The translations under genes were made by a program, and so were the position numbers. Source: Strigamia acuminata (Eukaryota > Arthropoda > Chilopoda > Geophilomorpha > Linotaeniidae). Taken from it: a stretch of 64,000 nucleotides of DNA. Shown piece by piece: positions 1 to 11,586 of this stretch. Positions within the stretch are counted from its first letter, which is position 1, and every line of letters starts with the position of its first letter. Below the pieces are notes generated by a model that saw only the letters and a program-made list of their open reading frames with translations, had not been told where the DNA came from and ran no database searches. The DNA lies in contig OX442314.1 in NCBI GenBank assembly GCA_949358305.1, positions 48,678,581 through 48,742,580 on the forward strand, read 5' to 3'.

Positions 1-1344
1 TTAGTGCTTTAAAATCGGACAATTGGATTTTTAGTGCTACAAGTATATTTTATTTAAGTGCAATTATGATTTTGATAATTTTTTCAGTTATATTATTCAT
101 ATATCTATTTAAGTTTTAATTATTTTGATATCTTTTTGTGCTATAATCATTCCAGAATTACTTTCATTTAATTATAATAATCTTCCTAAGGATTGGGAAT
201 TTAATTTCATTTAAATTTGAATTTAATTTCGTTTAATTTTTATTTTCATTGTTATTTTTGGCGCAATTATTCTGGAATGATTCAAGTTAGTATTCAATGT
301 TTTCATTTATTTAATGAATGTTTTTTCTATGACTATTTAATATTTAATCAAGATTATTGTGATATTTAACTAATTTCTCATGATTACTTTAATTCTGTGA
401 TATTTTAGATCAACATGTTTAATTCCGTGGCAATACGAGTAAGTATTGTGCACGCGGGTATTTGTTATGTTTCTAATATTTTATATTTTTGTTTTCCATT
501 TCAATCATAGAATTAATAACCTGATTATCTTTGCGCAAAGTTTCGCGCATTCATTTAAAAGTTCCTATATCATAATTAACCTGAAATCATACTTACCTTA
601 TGCAGGTTGCATAATTTTGTACCTTACCTTTATTTTGTGTTTGTTTTGCGCAATTACGCGCATCCTATCGTAACATAAATACCCAATCTGAAATTAATAA
701 ATCCCATCACGATTCCTGATAACTCTCATGTGTCGGCTCTTTATTTTTGTTTAATTTAAAATTGTTGGTCTTTATTCGTTTTGATTTTAAAACGAGAAAA
801 ATGTTTATTTATACAAAAAGTAAAAAGTAAAATGTTTAAAGTTTTTATCGCATAAAATGTTTGGGTAAAATGTATAGATTCTCGTCCGTCCTAGGTATCG
901 TCGGCCCCTTTAGGTTTAGTGTTCGCCCTCCTTGTGTCGTCCCTGTTTCGTCTTGTGATTTCGAGTAAAATGATTCAAATTTTACCATTGTGACTTTACA
1001 AAAGAAATTTAGTTTAAATTTATTTTTAAAAGCCATGGTGATTTATTAATTTGTTAATTTAAATTGATTTTTGATATTTAATCTAGTATTGTTTAACTTT
1101 TGTTTATTATTTTGACAAGGTTGTTAAGTCTTTGCACAACGTGCATTATTTTAGACAAAGTTGTTAAGTCTTTGCGCAGACGCGCATCATTTTGTTTAAT
1201 TTATTTTAGTTTATTTTTGTTTATTTTTTGAGAATTTGTATAGTTTTTGCGCATAAGCGCATTATTATTGTATGACTTCCTTGTCTCTTATCCTTTTATT
1301 CACTTCGATAAATCTCGAATAATAAAAGCCTAAGGGGGGAGGGA
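1..1344. other. AT-rich sequence with no recognised gene; possibly the 3' internal end of an outer LTR element
   Basis: No coding signature is visible; the short open frames look random. A direct repeat containing 'gttgttaagtctttgc' occurs at about 1129 and 1155, each copy followed by GC-rich 'cgcgcat' or 'acgtgcat' motifs. The stretch ends in a purine run, aagggggga followed by ggga (about 1332-1344), directly before TGTCACGGG. That is what a polypurine tract next to a 3' LTR looks like. This reading is an inference, because the rest of such an element would lie outside the window. Confidence 0.35.
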
Positions 1345-1780
1345 TGTCACGGGCAGGTTACCCACCCTTCTTTTTTATTCATTTCTAACTTAGACCAACC
1401 CAATCTTAAGTTTCCTTATTTTTTCCCTAATCTCACTTTTCATCTAACATCGATGAATCATCTCTAAATATATGCGCAGCTTCATTGCGCGCATCTTATT
1501 ATTTCCAACAATTAACCTTATTTTATACCTTTCACCCCCTCACCCAATTCAATCGACCTGGTCACATGACTCATGTTTACCTGGTCACTGTTTTCATCTA
1601 TAATCTACACTTCTCATATTTCTCTCAACGAGTTAACACCTCTTAGATTGAATTGAGTTTGTCAACCTTTAATTTGCGCTTTAATGCGCGCACCTCTTAA
1701 TTTAACACTTAATAGCGCCTCTTTTTGCCCACCTTTTATCCCTTCGCATGCCTGTGACATCCTACGCCCACCCACATATG

Positions 1781-2264
1781 TGTTGGGTCAAAGCAGTTTT
1801 TCATTTCACGTATTAACGGCGCACTTTTTCCGGTTAAGTGCGTTAAAGGCAAAATTCGTGTCGCATTGTTTAATGTCCCGAAATCGAGAGCCAACTGCTT
1901 TAGATTGTTTCAATACATGCTTAGCACTTCAGTTGGCTCATGTTTTGCAGTGGATTTCGAATTGTCGTCTGCTATGATTTAGTTTATCTATTATTTCCCC
2001 CAGTGCATTATCCAGTGTTAATGCTGGTTTTGAGTTATCTTTACTTTGGTTATGTAAAGAACAAATCAACCTTTCCATCAGGATGATTTGTTCTACTTTT
2101 AGATCGAGGGCAAATAGCCTCGACACCTGTACATATTCACTTGCTCACCTGTTCTTGCCTGAATAAAGATGGCCGACGCGTTTAGTGCGGTTTCAGGCAC
2201 AAAATGACTTTTGTTTCGTCTCAAGTTCCTTTCCCGGCGTTGACAACTTCACTTATCATCGTCA
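1781..2264 (+). repeat. 5' LTR of the Copia element
   Basis: Begins TG and ends CA, 484 bp, near-identical to 16181-16664; I see single-base differences near 1825, 1851 and 2157. A polyadenylation-type AATAAA lies at 2162-2167. Confidence 0.95.
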
Positions 2265-2265
2265 G

Positions 2266-2276
2266 TGGTAGCAGAG
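2266..2276 (+). promoter_or_regulatory. Primer-binding site, initiator tRNA-Met
   Basis: TGGTAGCAGAG starts 2 bp after the 5' LTR. It is complementary to the CTCTGCTACCA 3' end of eukaryotic initiator tRNA-Met, the usual minus-strand primer for LTR elements. Confidence 0.85.
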
Positions 2277-3358
2277 GATGGTTGATGGCCGAATCGTGAA
2301 GTTTTCCAGCGGATTTCATAACGAAATCGACGCCGGACACGTCAATTTGGGCGGAACCGTATCCGCGCTTTGACGCGACGAGCGAACGTCGTGTTTACGT
2401 TCACATCGCCGATTCTGTGTTCCAACGGTCGTTTAGACGTTGGAAAGGACAATTAGAAACTGTAAGCAATTTAATTTCGCATATTAACTGTATTTTTGGC
2501 TCATTTCAAGGCGAAAATGGCCACCCGACGAGCTTCACTGCCGACCTTTTCCAAGATGGCGGCCCCCAGTGCGAGGCGAGTGTAAGCCGTGTTTTGGGCT
2601 GTTTCTTCACGTCGTGGGAGTTTCCAGGACAGGAAAACGCAGCGTGGCGACTAGTAACCGTCGTGGGAAACGTTTGGAGCGTCGGGAAATTTATTTCGAG
2701 GCGGAATTTTGCGAGACGGACATTTTTCGAGCGAGTTACGTGTGCGCTGCATCGTACGAGACGAGCACGCGCAAACGACGTTTACTGTCGGGATCAAGAG
2801 CCACTATTCGCACGTACGAGTGCAATAGTGAAGACCAGGAAGTTGGTGGAACCAGAATACACGCTGAATTCGTATTCTGGGCGGGTTAGTGCATACGCGC
2901 ACGCCCGTTTGCTACGTTGGAGCACCGTACGTCGTCGGTGGATCGCCGTTGGAATTTTGGCGACGAATTTGTCCCGCCAACAACGGAAAACAACGTGCCA
3001 CCTTCACAACGTATTATTTATTGCATTTTCGGGGTCGGAATTACTTTGTATAAATTTAAGTTTTTGCTTTTGGGACCTTTTGTATATTCGGCACCCTTTA
3101 GGCATTCGCCTAGTGTCGTCTCATTCTTGGCCAGGCTTGCTCGAAGCAAGGGGGCGATCCCGCGACCCCAGGTGTGTCGGACGGAAGCCCTTGTAGCGAC
3201 TGGTCAAGTTAGTTGTGCTCACTTATTGAGCTGCACCCCGGGAAGAATTGCATATTATTCGCCTTCATTTTGGTGGGAAAGTGTTATTTGTTTGTGTGCA
3301 AAGTGCTACGAATTAGTGAATTTTGTGTTTTGTGCTACATTTTCTCCAAAAATCCGAA
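2277..3358 (+). other. Long Copia leader between primer site and gag
   Basis: About 1.1 kb, GC-richer than the surroundings. Overlapping frames are open here (259 codons from 2417, 106 from 2569, 164 from 2917), but none shows a recognisable domain and they overlap each other. I treat it as untranslated leader, possibly with packaging signals. A coding role cannot be excluded. Confidence 0.5.
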
Positions 3359-6172
3359 ATGGCAGACGATTCGGATGGCGACGTGTACAAATCGTTTGGA
3401 CAATCGATTAAGAAACTGAATGGATTGAATTATGAAACGTGGAGTGTTCAAATTGCCCTAATTCTAAAGCAGCAAGGAGTTTGGGCCCACGTGATGGGCA
3501 CTGAGCCGTGCCTGTCTTCAAGCGCAACGGCGCGTGAAAAACGTGAATACGAGACGAGAGAGGCAAAAGCACACTCTACGCTTTGCCTGAGCTGCAATGA
3601 AGCCCAGCAGTCAGTCGCTGTCGCTAAAGACACCGCGAGCGAGGTGTGGGAAGCGCTAAAAGAGGCTTACCGACCCACGACCCGGGCTAGGAAAGCCAGA
3701 CTGCGTCGGGAGTTTCTGCAGTTGAAACTGAATGCTAACGAAGAGATGGTCGTATTCACATCTCGCGTCGATCGAAAGGCGCTCGAGTTGAAAGAAGTGC
3801 AGATTACACTCACTGATGAGGAGATAGCATTTCAATATCTCGATTTTTTGGATCCCCAATATGAGAACTTAAAACAAAGACTGTATCATTGGGATGATAC
3901 GGATTTCACCGTGGTCAAAGTGCTTGAACGTTTACTCGCGGAGTACAACCGCATGCACGCGTATGATTCAACGTTTGGGGCCAGCGGACAACAGGATACC
4001 AGTGCTTTCACGGCAAAACAACCCTGGAAATTTAACAAACCGGGTTCTACGACAGCACAACAAGGTGTATGTTATAATTGCGGAGGATTGGGTCACTTCT
4101 CGAGAGAATGCCCCTCGCAAAAGAAAATTGGACAGAATCCTCAGTCGTCCAACGCTGGACCAACATCTCAATTTAGAGGACAGCCACGTGGGAAAAATCG
4201 TGGAAAAGGAGGACGTGGTGGGCGCAAAGCCAATTTAGTCGACAATTGGATTGACGACCCGGACTCTCTCTACATGGAAGTGGAGGAACCACCGCCTCCT
4301 GTATCGTCATTTTTGTCAAATGGACCAGTAGACACCGCTTGGTACGTCGATACCGGTGCTACTGACCATTTTGCCTTTTGCAAAGAGTGGTTTGCAAATT
4401 TCAAGCCTCTCAATTACACAGTGCAGTTAGGGGAAGGGACCTCTAAAATAGAAGGGATTGGATCTGTGGAGTTAATTTCCACATATGGCAACAGGAGTAG
4501 AGTTGTTACTTTGAACAACGTCTATTATGCTCCGAATTTTCGAAAAAATCTTATCTCTCTCGGGCGCACTGATGAGGCTGGCTTACGCACTTACGTTGCA
4601 GACGGCAAAATGACTTTATTTCGGAAAAAGATTGAAGACCCATCGTTAACAGCTGTTCGACTCAGCAATCGCTTATATAAAGTTAACGGACATGTGTCTG
4701 TCACCTCTGTAAATGCAACTGCCATCCCTGCGCAGAAGGAGGCAGTTGGCATAACTAATTGTGTAAAACAAACTGTATTAACCATGCCTAGAGTTAAGTG
4801 TGAACTAACCACTTCTAATATGCAGTCGAATGGGAAAACGATTGTTGCAACAAATGGTGCAGTGAATAATGCGAGCAATGCGAACAATGCGCGCATGTTT
4901 AGTAATGTGGTACAGGGGGTTAATCAGATTGGAGTGAAACAGACTAAACCTACAGTAGGGGGACCAATTAAGACAGCTTTAACGGCAAATAATGAAGACA
5001 ATGGGAAGAAATTAGACAACGAAAAAGCGATACCGATGGATTTTTGGCACGGCAGAATGGGACACCTGAACGCAAAGGGAATTGTTCAAATGCAAAAATC
5101 CACAGAAATTTTTGGCGTTAAATTGAGCAATGAATTGGCTTCTCCTTGTGACGCGTGTAATAGGGCCAAGCGGGTTAGAGCAACCTTTTCTCCAATAGCT
5201 GAGATCAAGTGCAAGGGAATTTTAGATTTAATTCATATGGATCTTTGGGGGGCCGCATCATGCAAATCCTTAGGGGGGGCTGAGTATTATCTCATTATTG
5301 TGGACGACCACTCCAGATATATGTGGATCAGTTTTCTAAAGCATAAAAGTGAAGCTTTTGCCCATTTTAAAGTATGGCAAGCAGAAGTCGAGCGTGCGAC
5401 TTCTAGAAAAGTTAAAACGATCCGCACAGATAGGGGGGGTGAGTTTGTGTCCAAAGAATGGGATAATTATACTAAATCTTGCGGAATCAAGTGTGAACGG
5501 ACCAACGCCTACAGCCCCGAGATGAATTCGGTCGCGGAGCGATCGAATCGCACCATCGTAGAGGGGGTGCGAGCTATGGAATTGGAAAATGGGTTACCAC
5601 ACTTTTTATGGGCTGAGTTGGCAAATACCATTGTGTATTTGAAAAATAGATACCCTCACTCGAGTTTACAGGGACGGACTCCCTATAATGTATTTTTCGG
5701 ACGTCGTATGTCAGTGCGACATTTGCGCTGTATTGGGTCGAAAGTGTATGTGCACATCCCAGCGCAAACTCGGAAAAGCAAACTAGACAGCAGAGCTTGG
5801 TCGGGGGCCCTAATTGGTTATGCAATAACCACAGCTGGATACAGAATTTGGGACCCACACAAGAACAAAGTCTTTGCATCGAAACATGTAAAAATTGATG
5901 AGAATCAATATTGGTACGAGGGAACACAAACAGTTTCAAAAGGATTGGGAGGTGTTAAGGCTAAGAGGGGGTTTGGATCTGATGAGTACATTCATCTAAT
6001 TAGCGAGTCCGAAGCAGAAGAGGAGGAAATTCCTCAAAGTCCCCCTGTGTCGACAACACAACAAACTGTTAAACCTCCCACGCAGCAGATTATTCCTGCA
6101 GCCACGGTGGAGCCAGTGGATGAGGCCTCTACGTCTCAACCTGCTCCATATGACGGTTTACAATGGCTATAA
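3359..6172 (+). CDS. Copia Gag-protease-integrase polyprotein, interrupted at 6148 by a nested LTR element
   Basis: The start is ATG 3359 (MADDSDGD); a frame-open ATG lies 12 codons upstream. Domains by residue: Gag of the copia/UBN2 type (about 10-200), CCHC zinc knuckle starting at Cys238 (CYNCGGLGHFSREC), aspartic protease DTGATDHF (about 331), the HHCC pre-integrase zinc region (HGRMGHLN), and a retroviral-type integrase core with Asp628, Asp691 and Glu727 (D-35-E spacing). The integrase C-terminal region and an acidic, proline-rich linker follow. There are no stops or frameshifts over 930 codons. The last eight codons and the stop (6149-6172) belong to the inserted LTR. The native frame resumes at 15578. 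Expected role: capsid formation, polyprotein cleavage and cDNA integration. RT and RNase H, which normally follow integrase in Copia, are absent. Confidence 0.93.
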   Translation: MADDSDGDVYKSFGQSIKKLNGLNYETWSVQIALILKQQGVWAHVMGTEPCLSSSATAREKREYETREAKAHSTLCLSCNEAQQSVAVAKDTASEVWEALKEAYRPTTRARKARLRREFLQLKLNANEEMVVFTSRVDRKALELKEVQITLTDEEIAFQYLDFLDPQYENLKQRLYHWDDTDFTVVKVLERLLAEYNRMHAYDSTFGASGQQDTSAFTAKQPWKFNKPGSTTAQQGVCYNCGGLGHFSRECPSQKKIGQNPQSSNAGPTSQFRGQPRGKNRGKGGRGGRKANLVDNWIDDPDSLYMEVEEPPPPVSSFLSNGPVDTAWYVDTGATDHFAFCKEWFANFKPLNYTVQLGEGTSKIEGIGSVELISTYGNRSRVVTLNNVYYAPNFRKNLISLGRTDEAGLRTYVADGKMTLFRKKIEDPSLTAVRLSNRLYKVNGHVSVTSVNATAIPAQKEAVGITNCVKQTVLTMPRVKCELTTSNMQSNGKTIVATNGAVNNASNANNARMFSNVVQGVNQIGVKQTKPTVGGPIKTALTANNEDNGKKLDNEKAIPMDFWHGRMGHLNAKGIVQMQKSTEIFGVKLSNELASPCDACNRAKRVRATFSPIAEIKCKGILDLIHMDLWGAASCKSLGGAEYYLIIVDDHSRYMWISFLKHKSEAFAHFKVWQAEVERATSRKVKTIRTDRGGEFVSKEWDNYTKSCGIKCERTNAYSPEMNSVAERSNRTIVEGVRAMELENGLPHFLWAELANTIVYLKNRYPHSSLQGRTPYNVFFGRRMSVRHLRCIGSKVYVHIPAQTRKSKLDSRAWSGALIGYAITTAGYRIWDPHKNKVFASKHVKIDENQYWYEGTQTVSKGLGGVKAKRGFGSDEYIHLISESEAEEEEIPQSPPVSTTQQTVKPPTQQIIPAATVEPVDEASTSQPAPYDGLQWL

Positions 6173-8060
6173 ATGCCTATTTTCTATCAAGAAAGCGCTG
6201 TTGCGCCAATATGATGGTATTTTTACAATATTCTGTGTAAAACTGATAAATGTCTAGAATAAAGTCATTTATGATGTTTCAAATACAAAGATGTTCGTTT
6301 ATTAAGAATAAACACTAATTTCCACATGATACTAAAGTATCACGGCATAATTACGAAGATTCGTCTGCTAAAACCCGCATTTGTCAATGCTCCATATTGC
6401 CACTAGATGGCGCGATCGCAATTAGCGATAAATTCGAATACGAACTTGAAAACCTCATGATTAAATATAAACGTATATTTAATCAAGTGAATAAATTGTG
6501 TTAAATATTAATATAAATATATATTAAGTATCTGACATTGTTAAATACAATGTAACTTCCATTTCTGCGGGACAGAATGTTTAGCGATCAATCGGTCAAC
6601 CGATCAATCTGATTGGTGGAACCCATTTCCGGTCCTGGGTATCCAGTTCCGGTTGTAACAAGGATTAGCATAATTTGCATAAATGCTCCTCCGTATCCAC
6701 TTCCGGTGATACGGGATTGGAGGGATTCGTGGAACCCATGTTCCAATTGGATGACTGGATTAATCCTTAAATCCAGTCAGGTTATATAAACCCAAACAAT
6801 CGGCCATTCCGCAGCTCTGTTTGATTATTTCTGTTTGGTATTGTTACTTAAGAAGTATGATTCGTTGTTCACGTAAAAAACCTTTTGGTTCTTTGTTGAT
6901 TTATTCGCAAAGAACCGTTGCATGATTCTACAGAATCATGCCACCGCCGGCAATTGAAGTCGAAGTGCTGGGATTATTATGTTGCATAAATGTTACAGTC
7001 TACGGTTGCGACGCCGAAGGAGAACCCGCCGTTGTGCAATTCAGTATCCTCCGGACAGGACCAAGTTGTCTTTTTCGGTATGAACGTATTCCGTTACCAC
7101 GAGTAGCATCGGTATTGTTGAGAATCGGTTCCTTCACCTGATGGTGCCAAAGCAGTCTGTTTTACAGTAACCACGAGTAGCACCAAGTGTTTGGCAAGCT
7201 GATTCTCATGGTATTCGATGCCAAAGCAGTCGGTCTATTATTAGTACCGCGAGAGATAAAACTGCTGTGCGGAGCCGCGAGCTATCGACCCCTGTGTACG
7301 TGGTACCGTCAACCACTCGATGGACGACCGTGCTGCGACGCCGGGGACGCTTGATACCGTTCTGCATGGCAAGGCGTATATTCTAATCGATGGCAATTGT
7401 GTGTTGCGACGGGAAGCTTAATCTTCATTTTATTTATAACAGCAAAACTTAAACTCGACAACCAGTTGGACCAAAATCAAGTCAGAAGACTTAATCTCAT
7501 ATTGAACTCAATATAACCGATAAGTTGACGACAACTTATTCCCGAAATATCTAAATAAGAATTCACAACGATATGAATTAAATATAATTCATAAGTGGAA
7601 TATTGATAAGTAAATGAATACATTTACTTACACCAATATCCTCCCAAAGTTGTGGCGGTGCAGACAAAGTCAACCGCAATGCTCAGATCATTCGATTTAT
7701 CGACGTGCGATAGTTTACACAGCGAACCAAGGAAACCAGCGAAGCCGTATCGGACTCCAGGACACAGCCATCCGGCTTAAGATGACATCTATAATCAGGT
7801 CGAGCGATGGGGAAACCGCTCCCATATTCCAGACCCGTAGTGATATTATTCTAGGGCCAGTTGGCCAATTCTTTGTATAGTTTAATAGCTGATTTAACTT
7901 GCCAAATGTCGGCATTAGTCCTATGTATAATTTAGCTCATCCATATTGTTTGCCAACAATAAACTGTCTTGTATTTATCTCGTATTGTATTCACTGTTTA
8001 TTTATTGCGATCTCTTCCCGGTACCATTGTTAAATGGGAGTTGTGGTCGTCACCGTCACA
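6149..8060 (+). repeat. 5' LTR of the nested element
   Basis: 1912 bp, matching 13662-15573. A TATA box TATATAAA lies at 6783-6790, with the presumed transcription start about 25-30 bp downstream. AATAAA is at 7958-7963, so R and U5 are long. Short frames inside (67 codons at 6938, 88 at 7614) have no known domain and are probably not genes. Confidence 0.93.
6783..6790 (+). promoter_or_regulatory. TATA box in the nested element's LTR
   Basis: TATATAAA sits about 630 bp into the LTR, at the expected U3/R boundary. It is repeated in the 3' LTR at 14296-14303. Confidence 0.6.
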
Positions 8061-8690
8061 CGTGGAGGTCCCACCGAGATTAGGTTGCAATTAAATTCGA
8101 TTGAATTGCAACAGTGAATATTGGAGATAAATATTTAACTAAAAGATTTAAGTTAAAAATAGACAGATTAAATTTTCAGTTTATATTTCCATGTGAAGAA
8201 GTTAAACTGATGAAATAGAAATACGTAGTAGATTTTCCTTCATTATTTTCGTTTGAAGATTTTAGGGATTTCAAAGACTACCACCTAATCTCACACGTGG
8301 AGGTTCCACCGAGATTAGGTTGCAATTAAATTCGATAGAATTGTAAAAGTGAATTTTGAGATAAATATTTAACTAAAAGATTTAGTTAAAAAACAGACAA
8401 GTTTCAAACCATGTTTATTTTCTTGAGAAACACCAAAACAGTCCTTTAACTAGGAATTTCGGAAGTTATAGACCTATCACACGATCACTGAAATAGGTTG
8501 CAAATTAATTCGATCGAATTGCAAAAGCGAATCTTGAATCCGATATTAACTAAAAAATTTTAGTTAAAACAGACAAATAGATTTTCAGTTTATATTTTCA
8601 TGTGAAAAGTTAAACTGACGAAATGGAAACGTTTAGTGAACTCTCTTTACTATTTTCGTTCGACAATTTAAGGAATACGAAGTATTTTAA
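8051..8690 (+). repeat. Three tandem leader repeats, the second with a second primer-binding site
   Basis: Units begin near 8051, 8287 and 8474. Each has 'taggttgcaa', then an AATTCGAT-AATTG palindromic patch, 'aactaaaa', and a 'cagacaa' segment; units 1 and 3 continue to a 'gttaaactga' block. Unit 2 keeps a full primer-site copy (about 8295-8313) with one base change (TGGAGGTTCCACC). In unit 3 that part has decayed. Confidence 0.75.
8063..8081 (+). promoter_or_regulatory. Primer-binding site, tRNA-Gln
   Basis: TGGAGGTCCCACCGAGATT, 2 bp after the LTR, is complementary to the 3' end of animal tRNA-Gln (AATCTCGGTGGGACCTCCA) over all 19 positions as I recall that tRNA. Confidence 0.82.
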
Positions 8691-11586
8691 ATAAGAAATC
8701 AAAAAAGTTTCGAGTGAAATAAGAATACAGATATTTTTTTTCGAAGTTTGTTTTATTTCGAAAAGCTAAAAACATACAAGTTTAGAAGGCGGACTTCTTA
8801 CGAATTTATCTTTCCACCTGAAAAGTTAAAACGAAGAAAACACCGCAACTATTTGGAAATATTTACAAGAAATTAAGTTTCTTGTAACTGTACGTCGACA
8901 CCGATAGCCAGCGACCACGCGCCATAGCAATACGCGTCGATCTCCGTATCAAACGCAGCAGGGAAGCTACTCAAACCTTCAACGCAAGGTGCGAACGAAT
9001 GCTTGGAAATTATGGCGGACAACAGATAAAAGACAGCGGAGAAATGTTACAGAAGGTTCGTAGAGATTTATTTAAGTGTCGCGAACTAATTTTTCCACTG
9101 CCATCGGTACCAAAGATAATTTAGTTGTTGGAGAAAAACAACACACTCCATTTCGCAGAAAAGATTTGCAAATCGAAATGAATATTACCTTTATTTGAAG
9201 GAATTAACTATTTTCACAAAAAGTACATTTTTTCCTTCGGGACAATGGAAATTAAGAAAATATAAAATGGCGGCGAATGAAGTTGCCGACCACGTAGAAT
9301 AGTATTTTTTACATTGAAAGTTACGAATCACGATAAACGCTTTCCCTCGGAAAAGTAAAAGGATTTCATTCAATCTTTCCTTTCGGAAATTTAACAGTGT
9401 TTTAAGTTTCCAACGATATTTGGGTCTCCCAAATTTTGAGAATTTCTAAATGAAATTTAGCTGTTTGAAAAACAACGAATATTTTTAGTAATCTAATCGG
9501 ACATTTTCCCACATGATTTCTTAAAACCGGAATAACAAATCCATTTGTGGCTATGAACTTTGCCACATGAAATATTTACGGAGCGAATATTTTTTGATTG
9601 GATTGAAGCTTTAAAATCAGATAGCTGATTTAAACGAAGAAAATAAGTTTCAAAGTAATTATTTTTCTTTCGGAAAAATCAAATAAATCACCGCTGATGA
9701 AAAGTTGTATTTTTCCATTCGAAAAAACTAAGAATTGCACAAGATTTATCTTCTATTTTGAACATAGATTTTATTCGGAAAAGGAAAGATTCTAGATACA
9801 TTATTTTTCTCTAAAAATTAAGAATTTAGTCAATTTTCCTAAAGGTTAATGGAATGTCATCATATATTTCGTTCGTAATTTACGTGTTAAAGTTTAATCA
9901 GAAAAACGATTGAATATGTTTTATTTGCGATAAGTAAAAGAAAGGTTCTTTAAAAATGGAATTTCGATGCAAATCCCACAGTAAAGGGAATGTTATGTGT
10001 GAGCAATTAACGAAAAGTTGGAATAACTTCATTTTATTTCATTCAAAAGTAGTTGTGAAAAATCAATTTCAAATATTTTTCAAAGAAAAATTATTTTTAT
10101 CGGAAAAAAGTAATTTACATGTCCTCGCGCGGACCGAGTAGTAAACTGCTTAATTGTGACATCGATACTGTTATTGTGTCACGTGTTATACGGAATTCCA
10201 AACCAGTGAATTACGAATTTTGGCGCGATAGGAATAGAAGTTTGACAGTGAAAGTTCTCCAGATTTGTCTTTTCATTTGAAAAGTTCAAATTGAGGAAAT
10301 GCTGCAGCAGATGAAGGTATTTACGACAATTGAGATTTAAATATTCTTTCATTCAAAAGATAAAAGATCTCTGCAAAAACATCTCGTTATTAGAGATAAG
10401 GGGGACGAAAATTATTAAAACGAATAATCAAAGACACGTCCTTCGTAAATATCGCAAAGGAATAACTAATTGTGAAAACAATTGTCCGCTCAGGAAAAGT
10501 GGAATTTAGCTAGATATTTTCTTTCGAAAAAATCAAAGCAATTGTCATCAAAAAAGAAAGATTTGATGAATAATTTTTACCCAAAAGTCTAAAGGATTGT
10601 CGAATAGTTTTCTCCCGAAAAACAAGTACACATTTGTACCAATAACTTTATCGTTTAAAGTAAAATTTCGAATATTTTCTTTTGGAAGATTAGAGAATTA
10701 GATAATTTTTCTCGCAAAACAAATTTAAAGAATTTTAACGAATTTTTATTTGTTAAAAAAAATTTGTTAAAAAAGGGGGAGATGGATGGTGAAAATTTAT
10801 TTTTTCACACTCGAAAAATGGAATTTAAACCCGAAAAAGTAAAGACTTGGTCAAATTATTCTTCCTATTGGAAATGAATACACAATGTTGGGAATCGAAA
10901 ATAGATTTCAATTACAAAGGAATGATTATTTGAACGATAATTGAATAAGAATAAGAAAAATTGAGAGTTTGAGAAAACTTTATTAAAGTTGTGGTTGTAA
11001 CGATATCACACACTAACGGAATAATTAAAAGAAAAATATTTTTTGAAGAAAAGTTATTTAATTATTTGGATTGGTAAAAATCCCAAAGTTCAAGAAGATT
11101 GAAGTAAGTTTATTTTATTTTCATTTGAAAAATACAATATTTTACGAATGTCTTCCCGAAGGAATTTTATTTTATCGGTAAAATTGAATCTCGAAGGGAA
11201 CGGACTTAGTAGAGAACTACTAAATAGATGTAACGTCCTTTATACCATTGGCCGACACTAACATCCGCCAATCAGAAGTTGGGAGATCTAGGGATCCCCA
11301 GCCCCCTGCTATTAAAGGAGGACCAGATCAGATACTGATCATTCGCATCCAGACCAGACCAGAAGACGTGTTCCAGAGTCATCTTGACCACGCCGTCCCG
11401 ATTTCAGTCACGATTCGAATTTTGTGTGCCGTGTAACCTGCAAAAGCTAACACGTGTCAAACAAACGCGAAGTTTAATTTTATTTTGTCAAAAGTAAAGT
11501 TTAGAAGTGTTTCTTGTTGAAAAGTGTATTATATTCGTCTTCTTTATAAATTAAAGAATTAAAATCGTCAGATTTTGAATTTTTTT
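8691..11586 (+). other. 2.9-kb AT-rich leader of the nested element with a degenerate short motif array
   Basis: No gene is seen. A degenerate motif close to TTTTCNTTYGAAAARTNAAR recurs twenty or more times. Examples are near 8751, 8810, 9225, 9350, 9375, 9650, 9710, 9770, 10270, 10345, 10525, 10600, 10670, 10800 and 11115. Many copies form short hairpins. Runs resembling a polypurine tract (aagggggac or aaggggga) also occur near 10398 and 10770. Confidence 0.6.

Noticed and set aside
2417-3196. A 259-codon protein in the Copia leader
   Set aside because: Other frames are equally open in this GC-richer stretch and no domain is recognisable.
6149-6172. Natural end of the Copia ORF at 6172
   Set aside because: The last codons are LTR sequence of the inserted element; the native frame resumes at 15578 after one TSD copy.
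6938-7880. Small genes of 67 and 88 codons within the 1912-bp LTR (and their copies at 14451 and 15127)
   Set aside because: No domain and downstream of the LTR promoter in repeat DNA; identical copies only reflect identical LTRs.
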